Source of the DNA: Ifrita kowaldi
Lineage: Eukaryota > Chordata > Aves > Passeriformes > Cinclosomatidae
Reading direction: 5' to 3'
DNA length: 64,000 bases
Assembly (NCBI GenBank): GCA_013398055.1
Contig: VZRS01010803.1
Span: 1,243,098-1,307,097, forward strand
Below, one piece after another: positions 1 through 13,600 of this stretch; positions within the stretch are counted from its first letter, which is position 1, and each line of letters opens with the position of its first letter. The position numbers and the translations under genes are program-made. The notes beneath the pieces are model-generated. The model was given only the letters and a program-made list of their open reading frames with translations, did not search any database and had not been told where the DNA came from.

Positions 1-1333
1 AAGTAATTAGAAGATTATCTAAGCATTATTTAAATACAATAAATAAGTCATAGTTCTATCAAGCCCTGGAACCCAAGGTAGCACTATTGTAATTTCTCAC
101 AGCAAAGGAAACAGCACACTGATGTTCTACTTATTAAAGCTACCTTCCCTCTTTTTAAAGGCAGAAAAGCAAGTGAAGGGGAATATTCAGCAAGGATCAC
201 ATTTAGAAAGTTTCCAGTGCTTTACATTTTTGACTGAATTTTTTCATCTGATACTGCCCAAAAGACAATTTTTATGCCTATGTATGTTATTTTTTATTGT
301 AGCTTATACCAAAGGAAGCCTTTCTCCTCAGTCACCTAGTTACAAAATGATGGAGTCATGCAAAGACAGGTAAAGTGATTCCTTCAGACTCAGCCTGCTG
401 GGTGGCATCTTGTTAATGCCCACCAGGAAATACAAGCATGTACTCATAAGCCCAAAGAGGCAACAGGTACATCCTGCACAAAACAACATTAGACTAAGCT
501 TTTCCTAAAACTTCAATTATCACCTTGCTATTGTTTAAAATTAGAGAAAGACAATGACAGGATGACTCCTAGTTTAGACAGCAGCCAAGTGGGTGGCTGT
601 GTGGTACTAAGCGAGATTTTTCAGAAACAGAACAGCCTAAGTATGCACAAGCTAGATGAAAAATTCTCTAGCAGATACCACTGTTCCTACAATTTACATG
701 AATTGCCTTGTGTTCCACAGCATGAGAAGAAAGGTGCCCATGTGGAATGGAAGAGTCCATGATTTCAGATAGCGTTCAAACAAGTCTCCCAGTGCTCCAG
801 TTTTAGTGCTCTCAGAGGCACTCGGCAAAAAGCCAGAATGGACTGGTCTCGAAATGGGTTCTTAAGCCATTGGCAGCTTTCTTGTGTCTATTCAAAAAAA
901 GCTCCAAGAAACTGGATTTCAAAAACCTAGCATGTTATCAGAGCATATATGGACCTTAATGCCTGGAAACCACACTGTGAGGATGTGTCTGGGGAAAGAT
1001 GCCAAGGAAGTTGTGAACTGGATCGTAATGCTCTATCTCATCCAAAAGAGCAGTCATGACTCAGTGATAGGATCTGCTCCACGCAGCACCACAGCATGAG
1101 CACTGATGGAGTTGCCAGAGTAGCTTGCATTATGGAGACAAATACAGCTATTACAACTGCATAAAGCTATTTGTCAGAGTGGTGCTGATGTACCAGTTGT
1201 ACACAGAAAGGACAATTTCAACATCCCTACGTGGGAAGGTTTGAAATGGATTGGCATGCGCATATCAGCAACACTTACTGTTACACAAACATTTTGTTTT
1301 ACATGCCTGGATTTGCACATGTGATTACCCTAC
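1..1333 (-). other. ARFGEF3: ARFGEF3 intron 10 (partial)
   Basis: Downstream of the exon 10 donor, running off the left edge. The open frames here are short and run on the opposite strand. I see no further exon, repeat family or RNA gene. Confidence 0.8.
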
Positions 1334-1658
1334 CTCTTTCATAATTTTGATGGCTTCTACTCGATGTTGAGGTGGTGGGTAAAGCAATATCCGGTGATAC
1401 AGAGACTGCAGCACAGGCTTCATGGATTCCACTGACCCCACCAGTCGAACCAGTTCTGCTGCAATATAATATATGGTCCGTGCAACGGGCCCACTAAGGG
1501 CAGGTGCCGTGGAAGAACAACCTGAACCCCGGCCATGATCAGAGATCCCTGAGGAAGGTGAATCAGCCTCAAGGCAGATGCTGCTGTGGGCAGAGGTGAT
1601 AGTTTTGTCATGGATTGGATTTCCCAGGATTACTATTAGGGCTGGACACAGTTGCTTC
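1334..1658 (-). CDS. ARFGEF3: ARFGEF3 coding exon 10 (325 nt, codons 257-365)
   Basis: The acceptor is GCTTTTTTCTTTCTCAG and the donor GTAGGG. It completes W257 and encodes 108 codons: a hydrophobic start (KQLCPALIVILGNPIHDK), a Ser/Gly-rich linker, then GPVARTIYYIAAELVRLVGS and a tail ending EAIKIMKE. It leaves in phase 0. Relative to the human sequence as remembered, the Ser/Thr-rich linker after the ITSAH motif is three residues shorter. Confidence 0.96.
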
Positions 1659-4600
1659 CTGAGAAAGAAAAAAGCAGCAGATGGTAACTGGAAAAAAATA
1701 CTCTCACAAGAACAGATTGAAAATAGCCCATGGTTAAATGAGATACATACTCTTGTTTTAATGATCAGTCAAACAGCAGTGGTTAGATAGAAAAACAAAT
1801 TATGCCAGACTTTTTTCATCTCCCAAGCATCAGCATGCTAGCCCATATGGAAATACCTCTGTGTGCTGCAGAAACATGGTACTGATTTTGCAAGTTCATG
1901 TTGCTGCACACTGCTGTCCCTTTGCAGGATAGCATGCCTGCCTCTTTCACTGGCTGCAGCCTATCACAAGGCAGAAATTCTAGGCTTCCGCTGCTAAGTG
2001 TCTCTTTTTCAGTCCAACTTGGGAGCTTTAAAAAAACCTGACTAAACAAGAACTAATCTATGTTAACTAGAAGGCTGGATGTTCCATCACTGAACTGCAC
2101 ATGCATCTATTTTAGTAAGCACCCTTAGTTGTGAGCCTCTGTCTGGCTGTCTTTTGACAACATAATTAAAGCCCTCTACAATAACTCAAAGTGTGCACTA
2201 CACTACTCATATGCCACTACACAGTAAATACCCATCCTGCCCTCAACTGTCTTTGTGCATGAGCACTCATGTTAAGTGATTCAACACCAGCAGATCACTC
2301 TTCTGTGGAACCAAAGCCAGCTCAGCACTTTGCTCCATTAGATGCTATTTCAGCTTTGCACTCACGCACTTGACATTTTACTTCAGTCTGCAAGACCTTA
2401 AATTAAGAAGCCAAGTACTGCATGAGAATGAGTCCCAAATCTGGTTTTCACCCACGTCTCAGAGGTTCAAGCGAGTGCCTAGAGCAAGCACTCAACTACA
2501 AGTAACAATTCATAAAATACATCCTCATAGGTAAGTACATTTTATTTTCTCAAGATTTCATGCAGTCCAGAATTTTCATTGTTTCCCTTAACAAGACTGC
2601 TGAAACAGCTCAGCTTCCCCAAGTCACAGAAGGAAAAAAAGCTTCTAATAGGACATCAGATAATGACTTTGAATCTGCTTATTCCGTTTAGTTCTCCAAT
2701 CAAGTACATTTCAAAACGTATCAATCCACTGCTTAAGAAACATGCCTGTCTCAAAGCAGGCATAATCACACGTTGCAACAGCAATATATTCCCCACACAT
2801 CTTAGTCTTATCAAAGTGTTTCTGTATCAAACTATGGAGAATGCTGTCAGAACACAGAGCTAAATCTTCTCTGTCTGCTCCCTTCTTTAACTTCTGTTGA
2901 GAACTGCCTACAAAGTGCCAGTCAGAGTGAAAGCTGTGTGCATGTAGGCAACAGCTCCTTAAAGAATAACGACAGCTACCAGTTTGGATCACAACTTCAC
3001 CAGACAGGTAATGTATTAGTGTGTACAAAATGTTCAAAATTATGTTTGCAGTTTAAACCGTTTCATATCTTCCCAGTGTTCTGGGGTTTTTTCCCCCCAC
3101 TTAAGCAGGTAGTCGAAGCACGCATGTTCATTCCTTGGCAGCAGTGCAGGTTAAGAAGTCCCACCCCTGATGGTCTGCCCTCATGGTACACAGTTACAGA
3201 CACAAACACCTGTACATTTGCAGCATAAACTGGATCATCAAAATGATGCAAATTGAAAATAAAACAGCAAGTGTTTTCTTTTAACTGAGATAATTTCAGT
3301 GACCTTGCTTATAGGACAGCCCCACAATCTCTCACATAAGCATAAATGAAGGTTTGGGTGAAATTCAAAGGCAGAAACCTCCGAAATGAATCTGTCATGA
3401 AAAAGAGAGTTCTGCTCTTATGTTAGCGCTCCAAGAGGCCTCAGCACTGGGTCCTTGTGCAACACTGACAAGTGTTACCAGTCTGAAGACCTCCCAGTCT
3501 TGCAGCCACTGATGATCCTGGGACAGCAGGGGGAGTTATGGGTGCCTCTACATGGTGTATCCTTAGAATTGGGACCAAGTCATACACTTCAGTTTCAAAA
3601 ATTACACGGTAAAAGCACAAGAAACACATTAACAGTCACATATATCTCTCCTTAATACAATCACCTGACAAGGTCACAAGATGGGCACAGACTGAAAGGA
3701 ATTGCACATTAGTTACATTCTTGCTTTATTACTATGGCTCAATTATCCACAGGCTACAAAAACCCCACTATTTCAATCACAAGGAAAGAAGGATTACTTC
3801 AGGTGCTTTGAGGTGATAGTATCAAACAATTTAGAGGTAGATATGAAAAGCAAAGATGTCAAGCCTTTCTGGTGAAGTGTATTAAAAAGGAGAACTTCTT
3901 GATAAAATAGAAGCACTATTAAGACTATTTAGCCTCAAAACTTATACAACAATGCAGGTCATAATAAGCATTTCTGGTCACCAGCACATATTTGACATTA
4001 ATTTTGCTTATCTTCCTGTATTATTGTATCAGAACATTAAGAATCTCAATAGTACCCTCATATGACAAGCAGAGCATCTCTGTGTTTAATGCCACACACA
4101 AATCCAAACTATTGCAGAAAGCGTAAGAGGTTTTCTGTTCTGGCTAAATCCATTAGATTTCATTACAGTGATAATTCACTACCGGGATTTAATGTGGTAG
4201 CTGAGCAGGCGGTCCTAACCAATTCTATGTGAGGCACAGAAAGAACTCATAGCAGGTTAACAGCAAGCTCTGCTCACACCTGGAGACCTTTTACAGGTTT
4301 GTTTGCATGGCTGGGGGGAACAGGTCCTTCTACACTTGCAAACTGAGTATTTGCATTAGTCTTCAGATGTACTCACCATATTAGATCAGTGAATCCTTTG
4401 TGCTGGTGCATGCTGGGGGAGGAGCTGTTTAGCATGGAGAGGATGCACTCCAAGTAAAGAAGCTGAAGTTGACGATTGTCACTGGCAAAGAAAACATGCC
4501 ATTCACATCACATTAAAACAAAGACTATCTAAGTTTCTAAAACAACCACATTAGTTCACTTGAAAATTATACCATAATTTACAGCAGTGATTTATTTGGC

Positions 4601-7600
4601 TTCTTTCTATCAATTTACAATGGTGTGATCACCTGCATCATCCCATTTACTTTGTACTGACCACATGCAGCGATCTACTACTATAAAAACAATAAGTGAA
4701 AAAGGAGGAAGAACAAAACCCAAATAATTACTCAAATTCAATCTAAAATTTTGCGAAGGAAGCCTTAAACAGAGGAAAAGGAGACAACAGAAGATTTTGG
4801 ACTATTGGATAGTTTCTTCAGGCAATCTGAAGCACGTTGTGGCTACTCTTTCCTGGTTATTTTTTTTTTTTTTTTGGTGGTGGCCACAATGGTCAAAAGT
4901 CAATGCCTACAGGCAGAAAATCACATGATAACATGGGTTTCAGGGCCCTGCCAGTTACTCTGTCAGAACCATAAACTCAAAGAAAGCCTCATGAGATAGA
5001 ATATTAAAGAACCTGTGGACACCTGGAACTGATATACTTGTAACATGCACTGTGCCTGTGCCTACTCTTAACATTAACTGCAGGATCCAGGAGACAAGCA
5101 AGGCTGAGGTCTGCCTTATGACAGGAGCACTCCATGGCAACTGCACCCACAGTCTGGTTTGCACTCCTAAGAAAACCAGGATTTAGTAACTCTCTTCTGG
5201 TCAGAGATGAGAGCTGGAGGAATGCATTTTCTGATATATGATTGTAGGTCAAGGAAGCCGTAAAGAATGGATTTATCTCAACTGAAATTAGGGAGTAAGA
5301 AATACCCATTTTTCTATCACAGCCTGCGTTCCTTTTGTTCACATATATGAATTTTCTTCCAAGTAGAACAATATCTGTTTCACAAGCCATGCAGAAAACA
5401 CTGAATCCTGAGGCTCAAAGATAGATTTCTAACTCCGTGCTATGGAGGGTTGAAAACTGCTGGCTTCTCATATATTTTAAAGGTGATAAATTTTTCCTCA
5501 CAACAGTCCATGCCTATCTGGAAAGATACAGGCACTCCAGGTACAGATGCCTTCTTTCCCAACAGCTTTTCTTACAATGTCTTAATGCAGATGATCATCA
5601 TCTTGCAGTTGACACTTGCATGGGCACGCACAGGGCATCCCTGCACTCTTGATTTTATTTTCCCAGATGCTGACACTGATTAAATAATGCTAAGTAAGGC
5701 ACTCCTCAGTAATCTTGCTGTTATTAGGGACACTCTTGGGAAGAAAGTCTGTAGAAGAACTGCACACAGATGTCTACGCTATCTTTGCCTCTGGTAGTTT
5801 GTGAAAATTGTAGAGTATATAACACACTTACTGTCTATAACAACCACATTTTAAAAGTTAAGATCATGCATTTTCAAGTAGGTACAGTGTATGACATTCC
5901 TAAATTGGACAAATTATTTGATGATACAAATTACTTCAATTGGATAAATGCTGCCTAAGAAGGACAGATTTATTCATTCTAAATATAACTTCTGTTAGGT
6001 CTTTCCATGGCTCTTGTACTTGCTATTCTGTCTATGATGGTTGTTCCAGCCAGAAAAGAAAGCTTCTCCTTGGGTTAGTATTTTGCTGCTGTATGGAAGT
6101 TACCTACATGTTAGATTTACTGGAAGCTCTTTGAAGCTGAACAGTGCACAAAGAAGGCAAATTAGCTCCTCATTTCAAGCAAGGATTAAATGAATGCATC
6201 ATGAACAATACTTTCTGTAATAAACCCTTCATTGAAGCACAGCTTTGCTCCATAATTCCAGAACTACAACAGTACAGTCACATGCATCAGTGAAACTCTC
6301 AATCTCCAAGTAATAAATTGAAACTGTAAATTTAAATAACTCACTTTATGACAGCCTGGAGCTTCTCACAGAGCACACTGAGGACAGATACAACATCATC
6401 ACAAAGAGACTCGGCTGAAGTACCTCCAAAAAGGACAAAGATCAGAAGCATTACATATGAGCAGCTGGATTACAACCTCAACTGCATGGACTGTCAGAGC
6501 TGGTCAGAGCTTCTAAACAAGGAGCAGGGCTACCAAAATTCATAGAGAAGATGCAGTAAGAAAAGTCCAAGATCGGAAAGTGATCACCACAAAATGCAAA
6601 AGCAGCAGTATTAACTCCGGAGAGAGCATTAATTGCTTACATGCATTTACAGAAGGTTAGCTGAAATCAAATTCAGATAATAAAATAAGTATACAATTAA
6701 ATAATAAAAAAGACTGGCCCCAGTATTTCTACATGGCAGCAAATTTCTGCATCTCTCCCTGCAGTTTCTGTCTCTTACACATCTTCTAATGTCTGACCAG
6801 GTTCTGACCTTATAAAAGAATGCTTGTGCTCTTCAAAGAATTTAGCCTCCATTCACACAATTTCTCCTACAAAAATTCTCTGTGAAGGTCAAAAGCAGGG
6901 ACTATCTTTTCTTACTAGAAGATGCTGAGAGTAAAGCTACAATGGGAATAGAAAAACATTCTCTTGTAAAAGAAACACCTGGCAAGTGTAAACACACCTT
7001 CAATAGTGATGCGCTTTCAAAAGTAGTCATTATATAAACAATGTCTTTGGCCTGAAATACAGTAACAATCATTTTCAGATTCCACATCCTACTCTGTTAA
7101 TTTATCCCATTTCAGGAAGTAAAGGCATTTACTAAAACTTTTTCCAGACCACTGAAACTCCTTAATTACAGAAGTTAGCACCTTGAAACAATAATTTATT
7201 ACTATGTTGAGTACAATGCTGTTGCCATGGTCCAAATGAAGACACAACTCCCGAAAATAACAGGAGCTAACACGATTGTCTCAGTTCTTACCACAGGTAA
7301 CAGAGAGAGCACCAAACTATGGAGAAGTTATGAAATCCTGAGGGTGCAACTCCCATGACATCCAACAGCACTGTGTTGATAAAAGGAAAGTTAAGAATAA
7401 AAAAACTGGATTGGAAGGAGTCACTAAAAAAGTATTACCTTGACTCTTGAATTTCTGCAAGGTGTCAAGGTTTTCAGCTGTCTGTTGAGGAAAGACAAAG
7501 ATGGTGTAAATGGTGCAAGGGGCAGAAGAACACTATAGAAGCAATAATTTAACAGCAGAACTTTCTTAAATTCATGTCCTCTATCTGTTTCGGGTTTTTT

Positions 7601-10600
7601 GTTTGTTAGGGTTTTTAAGTGAAGCTTTTTCAAAACGTTTTTAAAAATTCCTTAAGATCTGTTTTAACAGTAATTTAGATTTAAGGAAATTGCATCTCAT
7701 TGCCTTGAAAGCTTTGTAAGTCCTTAAGGGATTTCCTACACCTAAAACAACTCAGTAATAATTAGGCATGTAAATTGCATTGAAAATAACTGAGAGGAAA
7801 GCATAGTTTAGACTTCCCAAACTACTTAGAAACCAAAATCAATGGAGTATTAGAGAGTTTAGAACACTGACAATGCTAATGTTACAGTATCAACAGAATT
7901 AATGGCAGTCAGGAAATGGAAATGACCTCTTACATCGTTTGGTTCAGCTGCGGTATGGGATTCTTCCTATCAGTGCACAACAGGGTCAAGCCAAATTCTT
8001 CTCTCGAGCATCAATAACAAACTGCCAGGAACTACATGCAGCTCTCATACGCTTTTACCCACTCCTCAGCTACGAAAAGAACTAACAAAATTGAATTTGC
8101 AGACCCAAACTGTTTCTGTTTGTTTGTTTGGGGTCTTTTTGGTTTTGGTTTTTTTGGTAGGTTCATTTACTAGCTTTGGCTAGTAAAATGAACCTACTTA
8201 GCACAAACAGAAGACAAGTTTACTTAAACTGATTAATTCTTTTTGCAGTTGCTCAGCAGGATAAAAGCAATCTGGTCTACTAATCTGAAATAGAAGTGAT
8301 CATCTTAACCCAAAACAGATGTTAAGGAAAAAAAATCTGGACAACTACAGTCCTTAAAACTTCCTAATAAATAGAAACTGATGTTTACAAATAGTACTTC
8401 TTCGACAATGTGATATTATACAAGGCAGTACAAACAAATGTAAGAAGCCAATGTAATTCCACATGTACCCAGAACATTTACAGTTTCACTGAAAATGTGC
8501 TGGGATTTCATTTAAACACCTCTCATGGATTTTAATAATGAAATAAATAAAATTTTTTTGCTAACAAAGAAAAAAAGAATTTTATTAACTTAAAATTATC
8601 TTCTATTAAAAGAGTGGAAGAAAAACCTCAATTACACTTTCCTTAATTGAGAATCTGCTTTCGTTACATACATCTTTGTCATGCAAAAACTTTTGGCAGA
8701 AGGATTTCAATAAACATTAGAAAAACAAGCAAACAAAATAAAAGAATGAAAAAGGCTGAGGCAGCCTGACATCAGAACAAAGTCTCTTTTGTATAATGGA
8801 AGGAAAAAAAAAAAAACCAAGCCAGCCAACTAGAGCTGACAATGTGAGAGCTCTGAGGCAGGCATAATCAGAGCCCAAAAAAGCTTTTAAACAGGATTAA
8901 TTGAGGAAGTGTCAAATAAAAGCCATAAGGCATACAGAGGAACAAAATGGTATGCAGCCATGGACATGGAACCATTTGTTGATGCCAGAAGGCTCACCAT
9001 GTTTTCTTGCTTTTGTCGTAACTGTAAAGTCAAGTCACTCAACATTTGGCTGAGGGTTGCCCGCACAGCGGTGTTAATGCTCCGCTGGTGACAGCTAGAT
9101 ACATATGTCTCAATGCAAACCTGATGAGGAAACAAGACAGCAGTACAAAGAGATGAACTGTCACTTACCAGGAAGACATTTTAGGAGGATACCAAGGTCT
9201 CTTGCATGCAGATAGTCAGCCTTCCTTACTATTTCTCATTGCTTTACTAGCGCATTAGAAGTTTTTAGCAGTATGGAAAACCAAGTAAGCAGCATCTAGA
9301 AGCAGTCTGCAATTCATCAGTCTCACAGCTGCAGGAATGGTAGGGCAAAACCAGCAAAGTCTCCTGTCAAACCCAAGTGATTTTGCTACTTGCCTTGCTC
9401 TGTACAGAATTCATTAACTGATGCTTTGATTGCTCATGTCGTGATACTTACTGTAACTACCCCTCTGCAAGGCTACGTCTGCAATGTAAATACCTTCCAA
9501 TTCTTCAAGCTTGTTGCTTCTGATGTACAGGTATTTGCCACTTTTTCTGTGGTAATTATTACACACTGTAACACATCTGAAAGCCTTTGAAGGCCTTTCT
9601 TAACACAGAAACTACAATAGCACTTAACCATAAATAACACAAACAATTGCCTTTTAATAACTGGCAATCCAGCAGAGGGCTCCTCTGCTCAGAGATCCCA
9701 CGGGAGGCAAGGTAGCAATAGAAGAACACTGATGGATCATCCCAACTCCATGCCCACCTGGCGCAGTTTTCTGTCAACACGCTGTGCCCAGAGTGGTGCT
9801 TGACTTTTGCCCCAGCACAAATGGCTGCCAAAGTGTTACACAGCCAGGATCCAGCGGACAGCACACTGAAAAGTGCAGCTTCTATCCTTCATCAGGTATT
9901 TTGTGGGAGGTGTTGGGTCTCTGCTCACATACTTTTATATTTTTCAGTTTTAGTGGTTTTATTCTGCCATTGTTTAGATATATAGCTCGTAAGAACTGTA
10001 AATATAAATTTAATTAGCTTTGAAAAAAATATTAAAAATATAAATTATTAAAAATATAAATATACAGTATAAATTATATGCATAAGAAGTATACATAAAT
10101 GCACCTCGTGTACATTTTTGAATGAGAAGGATATTATATGTAAAGTCATTTTTATAGTTCCCTAATGAGGATGAGTTTTTAAGGGGGAAAAATTGAAGTG
10201 ATCTGGTAACATAGTCTAATGAATACGGACATGGGCACACAAATAAGACTCATGATTCTTTCTAACTCTCATTGAAATGAAACTAAGCTATCAATCAGTC
10301 AGTGATGAAGATGTTCTTGCAAGTTGGCCTGGACCAACTCTGCCCATCATTCAGCTATCACTTGAACTCCAGTGGATAAAATAACCCTAAAAGCCTGTTA
10401 ACCACATACAGCCCTTCACAGAGGCCAAACCATTCCAGTGCTGTGGAGATCATTCTTTTTGAGCTGTAAGCCTTTTTCTAGAGTACCTGAATTAATTAAC
10501 GGAATACCATTCTTACAGGTAGGCTGACTTTCTGGAAAGAGCATGGTTGGTATCTCCTTATTCTCTCCCCTCCCCATGCAAGCTAATAAGCAACAATTCT

Positions 10601-13600
10601 GTCCACTTGAGTTCCAATCTTACAGAAGGCCTGTGTTCTAAATGGCTGGGCAAGGTACCTTTTGAAAAGCCACTGATGAAGAAGCAGCAGTAAAAATGCC
10701 AGAGCTCAGGGCTCCAAAGAGGTGTGCAACGGACATTTTGATCATTTCATGCATTCGGGGACTTCCAGCTCTATGGCATGCAAAACACAACTAAGATGAA
10801 AACACAGAAGGGTTAGCTAATGAAACACAACACAGTCAATCAAAATAAACCACCAAAAGGCACAGTGGAGCAACAAATACACACACAGAAACAAGCAACA
10901 GCATCAACTAAATTTTCTTGCAAGTGTCTAGGCAAGCACGGGAAGGTGCACAGGGGAAGATTTAGTCTATTTTAATACTATTAATCTATTTCAATACTAT
11001 TATTAATTAATTTTCAATACTATTGATTCTTAGGCTACAAATTATAGTACTCTTCATGTTGGATGCTTCCTTAATTTGAAGCTGATAAGGTTTAGAAAGA
11101 TTTTGTACACACGAATTGCAAATGCTCAGGGCAGAGCAAAATGACCAGACTGTAGCTTTGTTTGTCAGAGACAGTCCTCATAGAGTTCTACCAGCAACAA
11201 AGGCAGTACCTTTCCAATCCTGGAAAGTGGAGTGGCTCTATTTGCTACAGAGTGCAGGGCAGGAAAACTAAGGGATCAACATGGAAAGAAAGGTTAAATA
11301 CCATGGGCACTGGAACAGAAAGCTCCTCTCTGCCACCTTTCCATTAGAGCAAGTCAGAAGGTTAACCAATGCTGAACTGAGAAATGATTTTCTGTTTCCT
11401 ACTGCTTACACATTGGATAATTCAGATACAAAGGCATAGTGATTTCAGCTGTTAAAGTCTTTGCCTTACCTAAAGCCTGGGCAGGAGGAACCTGGGGAAG
11501 CATGTACATGCCTGGTAGGATTTGCTATTTAGAAAGACCTAGGCATTCTCTGAGGCCTGGTATTTTCTCAAGAAGTGTGGAGAAAATAACCGTACCCCCA
11601 AACACTCCAAACAGAAGCAAGCGCACTCCGTGTTACTGCTTGTTCCAATTCACTGAAGGAAATGAGTTTTGTTTGCTTTGCTGGCACATCTCATCTTGCA
11701 TTAGAGTCTTGTTCACCATAAAAGAAAAGAACTTTCATTATCCTAATTTGTATCAGTACACTAGTAAAGCTTTTTAAAACCAGGTTAGCCTTCCGAGAAT
11801 GAAAGTGAAGTGCAACTACCAAGAACAGCAGTTTCACATCAATCTGTGAAAGACAACTGTCATTTTTCAGAATGCTTGGATGAGTAACAACCCTGTTGTT
11901 TACAGAGAGAACAGAAAATATTATTTCTGATTATTTCTACAGTTTATAGCACACAGACCATGACTGATTGACCATTTCCCTCCAGTCTTAGGTAGTGCTC
12001 TTAAAGATTGAAAGCTGAAGGGTTTAGAAACATCAAATGCTTTTGCCAGCAAGTACTTTGTTTGATGTAGAGGTCTTTACCGACAGGAAAGAGATGCACT
12101 AAGCTGAATCCATCAGCTTTTGCCTTGCATGTTAGGAAGTCTGTGAGAAAATGTGAGAAAAACTGCAATAGGGGAAATTATCTGTATCTTTTTCAGTGTG
12201 CAACACTGACATAAAGAGGGTTTAGTAGAAATTTAAAGATTGTGGCTTGCTTTAAGTAGCAATTCAGTTCATCCTTGCTGCAGCATCTACAGATGGGGCT
12301 AACAAAGACCTCCAAAAATAGCCCACGCCTTATGGTCTCACCTAGCACAACAGAAACCAAAAACTAAGCTGTGCTAATCTAGAATGATTACTTTCTTTTT
12401 TTATCCTGTATATGTTATATACATGAACTATTTATGTTGCATCCTTGCCTTTTAAAACTCATTTTTTACAAAATGGAGGTAGTTTTCTTTGGCTCCCTGT
12501 TATCCCTACAACTCCTTTCTCAGCTTCCAATAAGATAACACAAGGTCAGTTTTGTTCTTAAACTCGGAAAATACTGTAACTTCCAGCTAAAGTAAGCTAT
12601 TTTCACATGGGATGTTTCTTTTTTACAAAAACCCCCATGCCAAATACCAAAAAATGAGAAGGAACATGTCTCTAAATGTCTACAGACACTTAGGAATGTA
12701 GGACATGTAAATATTTTCCTTCTTTCACGGACACTAGCTCTGCCCATACCATGTTAACAATGTAAGTTTATAATAGATTCTGCACACAGCCCTGTGTGTT
12801 GCACAGGAGGCTTAAGTGTTTCTGTGCATCTTCTCTAACCTGAACAAAAAGCCCCGTGGCTGGCAACACACTGTATTAAAAATATCACCCACCTAAAAAA
12901 GGCTCACTTAATATGCCTGCAGGTATGTTTTTCTACAACCAAATCTCCTTTACAATTTAATTCCGACTAAAAACTAATGGACTAAAGGGAGTAGAGTGAC
13001 TAATAGCCCAATGGCTCTAGAAGCACAATAAATGTTTTACTCAGATGTGTCAGGAAAGAGATGCACACAAGGAACATTGAGGCACTTGTGCTAACATGGC
13101 ACACTATGGCTTATACACTTCTCTTGAGGACACTTCGTTAGTGTTAGACTTGCAATCAGTAAGAAATCAGCACAGTGTTGTTTTATGAAGAACTCAAGAA
13201 AGTTTTTCTATTGCAAAAAAGCAAAATGAAGTAAATATGAGGAGTAGTAAATGTGCAATGCTGTAATATACAATTACCAGTCAACTTCCAAGAGTGCCTT
13301 CCCGTGCAAGCCCAAACCTGCCCAACTTGCAACTATTTCTTCACAATAGACATAAGGTAATACCAGTCCTAAAGATGGCAGATGTGCTTTAGACTAGTTC
13401 AGTTTCAGGTTACATATGGAAGACACTCTCAAGGTAGGGGGGAAAGGTGAAGTGACACAAGCTGTGGTATAACAGAAGCACTTACCTCAGCAATCTTCAA
13501 CACCGAACTCCCATTCAGCTCAAAGGTGGAGGTATATGTTATACAGAGCAAGACCTTGCATCAAAAGAGAGGAAATGAAAAAAGTTAAGTTTCAGCCATT

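Noticed and set aside
5004..5390. 128-codon minus-strand frame in intron 8
   Set aside because: It is on the gene's strand, but it has no homology I recognise and no in-phase splice sites to exons 8 and 9, which join each other perfectly.
8157..8197. Hairpin as a microRNA precursor
   Set aside because: The whole structure is 41 nt with a 4-nt loop, too short for a standard pre-miRNA.
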